This document shows, one piece after another, positions 58,036-64,000 of a stretch of 64,000 nucleotides of DNA. This stretch comes from Lumbricus terrestris (Eukaryota; Annelida; Clitellata; Crassiclitellata; Lumbricidae), in contig OX457050.1 in assembly GCA_949752735.1 (NCBI GenBank), forward strand, positions 44,342,784 to 44,406,783. The letters run 5' to 3'. Each line of letters opens with the position of its first letter. The stretch's first letter is position 1. The notes under the pieces were generated by a model. It saw only the letters and a program-made list of their open reading frames with translations. It ran no database searches and had not been told where the DNA came from. The translations under genes and the position numbers were made by a program.

Positions 58036-60107
58036 AAAATGCATAAGTAGTATAATGACTTTTCTAGCTCACCAATGACAAACAAATTTTGTGAAGAACT
58101 AAGATTTCTTCATTTATAGAGCGCCATTTAAACTCAATTATAATTAACTGCATGTATTGGAGCATGGATGGATGTATGTGCGTGCGAGCTAGGTGGAGGA
58201 GTTGCAGGCCAAAGTTGTGAGACGAATGCTTACGCGGCAAGAACTAAGACCTGCTGAATAAGCGTCTTTTCGCCGACTTAGCGTGCAGGATGCACGAGGA
58301 CTCAGGCACTGTCAACCAGCAGACGCAGACAGACAACGAGAGCGACTAACGCTTCGAGGGGCCTTTCTGCTGAGACAGCATCGATTATGTATAAAAAGGA
58401 ACGAGAGAGAATGAACGAGCGCTTATGTCCTAGACGATCGACGCTTATGTCCTAGACGATCGACGCGAAGTCCTAGAGGAACGAACGCTTGATGTCCGAA
58501 ACGATTGATTATTGTGAAACGAATGTCGACGACGACGAAGGAAGGACAGCCCGTATCTGCGAATAAGGATCCAGATCCGTGAATCGATTAGTAGCGTTCG
58601 AGAAGATAAAGACGGAGAAACTGTAGTGGACGATTACGTTGTTATTGGAATAATACTGGAACTGTGGAAACTTAGACGACACGCGTCTACGATTGAGTTA
58701 CGATTGATATACGACGAACGGCCGTAAAAGGAAGAAACGGTGAAGGACTGGAATCGAACCGAGAACTGGTAGGCTTGTGTTATTGTTTTGGCAGCAGTGC
58801 GTCGAATGAGATTGAGTCGAGTGAGGGAAAAACCCAGGTCATAGAAATTCCCTTTATCTATGCTGTGTAGCTCGAATTAAGCACGTGTGATTGAGAGTGA
58901 ATGTTGAACTGTGTCTATTTTTAGATTAAGAGATTTATGTTGAGCTATTTAGAACTGTGTATTATTGTATAACTGTATTAAAGGATCATAATTGACGCTA
59001 TTGAATTAATATGTCTCGTGTATCTGAATCTGACGAACGAGAAGATGAAGACAATGACGGACAGCGACAGCCAGGGTTAGATTCGACGTTGATGGACATG
59101 TTAACTCAGATGAATCGGACTTTGACCGGCGTAGATGGGAAATTGAAGGGCGTAGATGGAAGATTGAAGGGAATAGATGAGGGCCAGAAAGATATGGATG
59201 GAAGATTGAAGAGAATAGATGGAAGACAGAAAGCGATAGATGAATGTCAACGGGAGATGCAAGAATGTCAAAGGGAGATGGACGCACGACAGAGAGAGCT
59301 AGCATCCAAAGTGGTGGCCATGGCCGAGCAAGTGGAAATAGTATACGCCGAGCAAGACATTATGCAGACACGACTAGAGAATACGATTCAAGAATGGGAA
59401 GAGAGATTCTCTGACTTACGACGATTCCCTAATGCAGCTTCAGGCGTAGATAGGCAACGGTTCTTAGAGGTAGAGAGAGAAAGCCGGCAAGAGTTGGGGT
59501 GTCCAATGGAGGGAAGGGGGCACCCAACTGCTTTCGAGAGGGTAATACAGACGAACCCAGACCATGAAAGAAATATGGTTGTAGAGTACTGCTTTACCGC
59601 GCCACACTCGGCTGCACCTTGTCAAAGGGTAGGGGAAGAAGGGGGAGCCAATACAGAGGAGGTCCAGGGTAGCAGACGGAGCGCTAGACTGAAAGAGAAG
59701 CCTAGACAGGACTACCTGCAAATGGACAGACTTGGACTTCCGTCCCAGGCCGGTTACTTCCCGTCGGATCGACCTAGGTTCGACGAGGGGAGTAGGGATC
59801 AGAACGTGGGTGGGGCTCCAGGGGTAGGACTGGGGGTGGTACACCAAACTGCAGGACTTAGCACCCCCGCGGGCCATCTCCAGGACTACATGGCGTTCGA
59901 AAGGAGCCAACCCTCTTTGAGCTTGGACGGACGGATGGCAGGTAAGGGAACGATGGAGTTCCCTACTGGTGGTGCCAGGCCCGAGAGGTCAAGCGTAAAA
60001 GAGGGGGAACGTCACAATTTCCCCACACTTTTACATATTGATTGAATGATGAAATAAATAATGCATAAGTAGTATAATGATGTTTCTATCTCACCCCATG
60101 ACAAAAA
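58036..60107 (+). mobile_element. Gag-like retroelement segment flanked by direct repeats
   Basis: A segment of about 2 kb, distinctly GC-richer than its surroundings, lies between two direct repeats of about 50 bp (58036-58086 and 60057-60107, AATGCATAAGTAGTATAATGA...). It contains a primer-site-like TTTTGGCAGCAGTGCG at about 58790, the ORF below, and a polypurine run AAAAGAGGGGGAA at about 59998. These suggest an internally deleted LTR retrotransposon. No full LTR pair is visible. Confidence 0.45.
59011..60045 (+). CDS. Coiled-coil Gag-like ORF inside the Polinton
   Basis: 344 codons from ATG 59011. Residues 30-130 form heptad-rich repeats built on a unit of about 9 residues (VDGKLKG, VDGRLKG, IDEGQKD, MDGRLKR, IDGRQKA, IDECQRE), predicted coiled coil. 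The C-terminal half has SRRSARLKEKPRQDY, a pattern common near the end of retrotransposon pol proteins, and a Gly/Pro-rich tail. A Gag N-terminus fused to a Pol C-terminus, as in the element at 16.7 kb, is my reading. It is not a known Polinton gene. There is no zinc knuckle, protease or RT. Confidence 0.5.
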   Translation: MSRVSESDEREDEDNDGQRQPGLDSTLMDMLTQMNRTLTGVDGKLKGVDGRLKGIDEGQKDMDGRLKRIDGRQKAIDECQREMQECQREMDARQRELASKVVAMAEQVEIVYAEQDIMQTRLENTIQEWEERFSDLRRFPNAASGVDRQRFLEVERESRQELGCPMEGRGHPTAFERVIQTNPDHERNMVVEYCFTAPHSAAPCQRVGEEGGANTEEVQGSRRSARLKEKPRQDYLQMDRLGLPSQAGYFPSDRPRFDEGSRDQNVGGAPGVGLGVVHQTAGLSTPAGHLQDYMAFERSQPSLSLDGRMAGKGTMEFPTGGARPERSSVKEGERHNFPTLLHID

Positions 60108-60265
60108 TATTTATTTATTTTTTTAAAATTGCATATTGTTACATAATGATTGAAGGACACAAGAAATGATTCAGAAACGTTTAATATATGAAACCGTGGA
60201 GCATTAATGAATAGCACAAAATCTAAAATACTAAAATGTTCAAAAATGTCTCTTTACGTTAAATT

Positions 60266-61016
60266 TTAAGATTTGGTTTGGAATGGGTTACATAGCTTAC
60301 AGTTCAGATAGTCCTGTTGATTCAAATGATCCAATGCATTATTGCATGATGTAGTGCCTTTGAATTCTGGTAGGCGTTCATGTAGGATTGGGATTTTCTT
60401 TAGCAGATTGTCCCATTCATCCAAACGCAAAGCTATGCCGCTTCTCGTTGGTCTCTCCTTAGCACAGTTTGGTGGAAGGAAGTAACGACGGATGATTACG
60501 CATCTGAACTGGTTGTTGATGGAAACGTAGTAGCGTCCACCAACGTGTTGGTAGTAGTCAACATGCTGGTTCGATTTCAGGAGATCCACCATCCTGTCCA
60601 TTTCGTCGAAGTGACTGAGAAGTCTGATCCACGCCGACTTTCCGAACGATGCACCCTTTTTCGTTGGGTAAGGTTTTCCTCCATCGTCAGCATATTCGCG
60701 AATGTGTACCATCATCTCATCCTTGAAAATGGCTGCCGTTAGATAACATCCGTTTCCAATCAGCTCCTTAAAAAGTTGGCTGTTAGTCTACAATTCAAAG
60801 TGCTCAAGAATTTTAGCATATTGGAAAGTGTTAGGAATAAAAATAAAAATTTCAGATCTCACATTATATGAAAGTATGTCGTTATTGAAAATAAGCTTTA
60901 GACCTGCATTCAAAAGATTTATTTTATTCCTTAAGATATTATAAATTTAAAATACTCACTGTGTTTGGAATCATCGTACGACTTCCACTCTTCATTTTCA
61001 GATCCATTGCAAGCAT
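60266..61016 (-). CDS. Polinton gene: protein with two PC4/p15-like domains
   Basis: Two exons, 60960-61016 and 60266-60766, joined phase 0 (ACA|gtgagt; TTTTTAAG|GAG). The first ATG at 61016 follows an in-frame TAA, giving 185 residues. About 20-80 reads IGNGCYLTAAIF, MMVHIREYADDGG, PTKKGASFGKSAWIRLL and FDEMDRMVD. About 95-160 reads HVGGRYYVSIN, CVIIRRYFLPP, RPTRSGIALRLDEWDNLL. Both follow the PC4 pattern (beta strands with Y.S/T, then IREY, P.KKG.A...W..L, ..D). PC4 domains bind single-stranded DNA as dimers, so a tandem pair could act in Polinton replication or transcription. A TATA box in the right inverted repeat (61085-61092) faces it. Start, splice and length look intact, unlike the polymerase. 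Family call is by pattern only. Confidence 0.65.
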
Positions 61017-61050
61017 GTTCGTAAAGATATGAAGCACGTCTTATACAGAA

Positions 61051-61624
61051 TGCAATTCGAATGAAAAATCCTGTGACTGACGAATTTTTATAATAGCAAG
61101 TGCGTAGTGATACACCAAAGTACTAAGTGATATGTTGTATGCCATACAAAACGTGTGGCGAACTATTTCTCTTTGCACACGACACTGTCGGAACTACTTT
61201 TTGCACGCTGCACTCTTTTGCACACGTCACCTTTTGCACACGATACCTTTTTTAATGAAACCACTTTCGTTGGTCGCCACGGGGGGTCTCCGCGTCACGG
61301 GGTGTCTCCGCGCCACGGGGTGTCTCCGCGCCATGGGGGGTCTCCACGCTGGGGCGGGCGGCGGCGGCGGCATGTCTTTGATCATTAATTAACAATAATT
61401 AGACTTACAAAGACACAGACAGGTACGCAGACATACAAACACACGGACAAAAATTTGATTGGTTGTAGGCGCACGCCTATGAATTGATTGACAGGTCACT
61501 TGACAATTTGGCTGCTTGCCATTGGTCAGGGGGCGTGGCTGAGCCAGAACCGGCACTCTATCCTGGCATAATTAATGAGGACGGCGGGGGGTGTTGAGCC
61601 AGTAACGGCTCTCTATTCACTACT
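61051..61624 (-). repeat. Polinton right terminal inverted repeat
   Basis: Reverse complement of 49229-49802 with scattered substitutions and a few small indels, including the GC-rich GGAGACACCCC array and the TATA box. Confidence 0.9.
61085..61092 (-). promoter_or_regulatory. TATA box in right inverted repeat
   Basis: TATAAAAA on the minus strand about 70 bp before the ATG of the PC4-like gene. Confidence 0.45.
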
Positions 61625-61981
61625 GATGTGGATTTGGAGAAAAATGCTAAGGATTTCATGGACGGAGAAGAGAACTAACGAATCGGTGCGCGGGGAGCTC
61701 GGAATAGAGAGAGAGGAGACACTACAGCAAACAGCAACTTGGAGGAAATTGAGCTACTTCGGCCATGTGATGAGATCTAACGGTTTGGAAAAGAAGCTGA
61801 TGACGGCATGTGGTGAGGGAAGGAGGAGACGCGGAAGACCGAGGAAGAGATGGTTGGATGAGGTACAGGAAAAGTCTGGCATGAGCCTAGAGGAGCTGAG
61901 AGAGGCAACAAGAGAGAGGAGACACTGGAAAGGATACATCAAGAATGTCGCCAGAGCTCCAAGAGCTGACGGCACCAGGTG
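61625..61981 (+). mobile_element. RTE-like LINE fragment, 3' part
   Basis: Continues the LINE interrupted at 49228. It encodes WRKMLRISWTEKRTNESV, LSYFGHVMRSNGLEKKLM, GRRRRGRPRKRWLDEVQE and ERRHWKGYIKN, the C-terminal region of RTE-like elements, to a stop near 61982. The TSD GATGTG falls inside the EMW codons of the original frame. Confidence 0.85.
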
Positions 61982-62104
61982 AATTGTAGCTCAGTAATAT
62001 AGGAACAAAGTCATAAAAGCAATCTGGGAAAATATCACTCCTAAAAAATTATGCAGCAAATATATGAAGGTGGGTCTAGCCAGACCCCCTTGTTCGGATG
62101 AGGG
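61982..62104 (-). mobile_element. piggyBac-like element, second part (split copy)
   Basis: Reverse complement of the left end of the 39264 element, with the GGTCTAGCCAGACC subterminal palindrome and terminal GGATGAGGG, followed by TTAA (62105-62108). It completes the copy begun at 48312. Confidence 0.75.
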
Positions 62105-62269
62105 TTAATAACTCTTGACAACCGTTTCCGCATATTTTCTTATTTCACTTCTTATTATTCCATTACAAATTAGATGCATTATGTTATATCGTTTTACATA
62201 AATCGCCCGATGATCAATCGTCCGATGATCGACCGTCCGGTTATCAAACGCCCCCATACCATGGAGTGG

Positions 62270-62405
62270 GCCACGAGCAGAGCTATGCGCCGGCCGCGCC
62301 GCGCCGCCGCCGCCGACGTTTCGTGGGCGCCGCCGCCGCCGATTTTTTTGGGTCGGCGCGCCGGCGCCGCCGCCGCCGAATATTTGTCGGCGCGCCGCCG
62401 ATGCC
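62270..62405. other. GC-rich CCG/GGC block
   Basis: A block dense in CGCCG and GGCGC with two near-identical CGCCGCCGCCGCCGA runs, in otherwise AT-rich DNA. A similar CGCCGCGCCGCGCCG run closes the window at 63982-64000. Possibly the end of a repeat family. No coding case. Confidence 0.4.
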
Positions 62406-62499
62406 ACGTTGATTCGTTTCTTTTTTGTTGCATTTTTCATCGCTTGCATGATTTCGCGAAAGAATTGTTGCGTCAGTACGAAATTAATCTTTTTTTATC

Positions 62500-63980
62500 T
62501 GCTTAAATTTTCCTGGCAACACCGTTTTTGCGTCAATGCTATGAAACCTATGAAGCCACCTATTCGTTTTGACTTTTGTAACAGTGCGCCTAACGTTTAA
62601 ACCTTTGTGGATTTTGTGATTCGATTTGAGTTATGACAGCAGCGAAGGTAAAAAGAACTCCAGGAAGCCGGAGTGAATTGTTATGCCATGTGTGCCTTCT
62701 TTCCTGATAGCTCGAACATGCGCTAAAATGGAACAGAACCGTCTGCCCCTAGTATTAGTATATACACTACTATCTTGTTCCAAAGAGTTCGCACTCTGCA
62801 ATTTTTTGTAGGTGATTGGTAGAGTCTGCAGGCTTGTGACTCTCCATTTCCTGCCAATTACTACCTAATTCCAATTTTCTCACCAGGACCTGACCTATGT
62901 GAAATTGGCGATTCAGCTTTCGAGCATTAATAGCCCAGTCTATATGAACAATGGGGCAATGTTAGGCAATTGGCCAATAGATCCTATTTAAGATAATAAT
63001 ATTCTTTAATTCGGCAATTGCAAACCGCATTTTGGTTTACACGTGTGGTACAATGAAATGAAATACAGTTAATATACATAAGAGAGTAATGGATAACGGA
63101 GTCCAGTTAATTTCCATGTTTTCAGACGAATTTATATTGTGGGAAGCCCGTGAAGTAGATTTCAAAAAGCATTTATTTTGTTTGATTCCGATAGACTCGG
63201 ATAGAGGTCTACGTCCAGTTAAAATGATCATAGCCGGAATAAACTAGGATCAACAATACTCCATGATGACGGTCCGAGAGAGGACCAAAGATCCAGTACC
63301 AGTACCAAAGTTGTCCAGTTTGAAAAGTAAATACAAATTCTGTAGATTGCACATTTTGTCAGCAATCTGAGTAACGTCTCACAAATGGGATCCGATTAAG
63401 AAACGAAACACTTTTTCGCATTAAAGAAGTCTAACTAGTTGTGACTTGACTTGTTTAGATCGAAAGACTTGTACTCAGCAATTAGGTTTTAAAAAGATGC
63501 TAAGAGTTTCGCGTGGAAGTCGTTCGGAATATTTGAAGATAAATCAGGAAAGGTGGCGAATTCTGACCAAGTTTACTACTCAGTGTGCATTGACAAGGGA
63601 AAATTAAAGAACTACAAGCACCCTCATCTGTTGACAAGATTGCATGACTTTGTATTCATTCACAATAAGTCCAATTTTGTGGCAGGTCAAGAGTGAAATA
63701 GGCAGGTTACGCCGTCACTGCGCAAACAGTCCTTTAGCTCCTATTAGTAGGTCAGGTAAGCTGGTGGCCGGAATTAGAACACGTTGTCATGTGGTTTGAT
63801 GGTCAAGCCTTTGTAAAGTTTTGTTATTGAACGTCTGTTCTGAGAATAATTGTTTCTCATGAATATTATTTTAAGACAAGATAATTGTCAAAAGTTATTG
63901 CTGAACAGGCTTATCATAATAACATAGGTTAATTGTGTAACAACCTCTAAAATAAGTATGCGACGCTGGAGCACTAATCC
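62500..63980. other. Intergenic DNA, nothing recognised
   Basis: Only short ORFs, with no family motifs, arrays or inverted ends that I can see. Confidence 0.35.
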
Positions 63981-64000
63981 CACGACGCCGCGCCGCGCCG

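Larger units (their letters stand above)
49229..61624. mobile_element. Polinton/Maverick element
   Basis: 12396 bp, bounded by inverted repeats of about 570 bp that start AGTAGTGAATAGAG, and flanked by a perfect 6-bp TSD GATGTG (49223-49228, 61625-61630). AG ends and 6-bp TSDs are the Polinton signature. It encodes a protein-primed type B DNA polymerase on the plus strand and a PC4-like gene on the minus strand. Integrase, packaging ATPase, protease and capsid genes are not recognisable. About 5 kb in the middle is non-coding or later insertions. It sits inside a LINE codon and is the youngest large layer of the nested stack, apart from the gag-like segment it contains. Confidence 0.9.

Noticed and set aside
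58036..60107. A complete LTR retrotransposon using the 50-bp direct repeats as LTRs
   Set aside because: The repeats are far too short, lie outside the expected position relative to the polypurine run, and lack promoter or polyadenylation signals.

Overview
The window is animal nuclear DNA. Genes are split by GT-AG introns, intergenic DNA is AT-rich, and transposons make up most of the sequence. A deuterostome marine invertebrate (echinoderm or hemichordate-like) is the best guess. The reasons are two Ty3-type retrotransposons with the integrase-before-reverse-transcriptase order described for the Gmr1 group of deuterostomes, a divergent DEG/ENaC channel gene, and many TAGGCCTA-type words. 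The species cannot be read from the sequence.

Host genes. One complete seven-exon DEG/ENaC sodium-channel gene lies on the minus strand (4014-10146, 545 aa), and every splice phase agrees. Three short hAT-like elements sit in its introns. The three C-terminal exons of a paralogue lie on the same strand (43181-46859). Its last exon loses the second half of TM2, so it looks broken. An orphan C2H2 zinc finger sits at about 1.9-2.05 kb.

Mobile DNA, left to right. hAT-like elements with 8-bp target duplications lie at 852, 2388 (carrying a 118-bp tandem array), 5469, 7849, 9225 and 12787. Remnants of RTE-like LINE reverse transcriptase and a tRNA-derived SINE follow at 11-12.6 kb, and a TTAA-flanked piggyBac-like element at 14.8-15.8 kb. 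A Gmr1-like LTR retrotransposon (16710-22310, plus strand) keeps one long ORF but has lost most of integrase and RT. A DNA transposon with 15-bp inverted repeats (22669-31723) carries an 88-bp tandem array and has been split by a full-length Gmr1-like retrotransposon (23588-31042, minus strand). A (CATA)n tract at 32.3-35.85 kb is interrupted by an inverted-repeat element and a CR1/L2-like LINE, with a second tract plus LINE at 37.1-38 kb. A 2.7-kb hAT-like element (38556-41231) contains a nested piggyBac-like element. More LINE pieces lie at 41.3-42.5 kb and a dead mariner at 47.0-48.3 kb.

The right quarter is a nested stack. A piggyBac-like element was split by an RTE-like LINE. That LINE was split in mid-codon by a 12.4-kb Polinton/Maverick (49229-61624, about 570-bp inverted repeats, TSD GATGTG), and the Polinton holds a gag-like retroelement segment. 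The Polinton has a spliced gene with iterated acidic exons leading into a protein-primed type B DNA polymerase (now with a frameshift and a stop codon). From the other inverted repeat reads a two-exon gene whose protein looks like two PC4/p15-type ssDNA-binding domains. No integrase, packaging ATPase, protease or capsid gene is recognisable. This spliced Polinton variant with a PC4-like gene is the best candidate for something undescribed.
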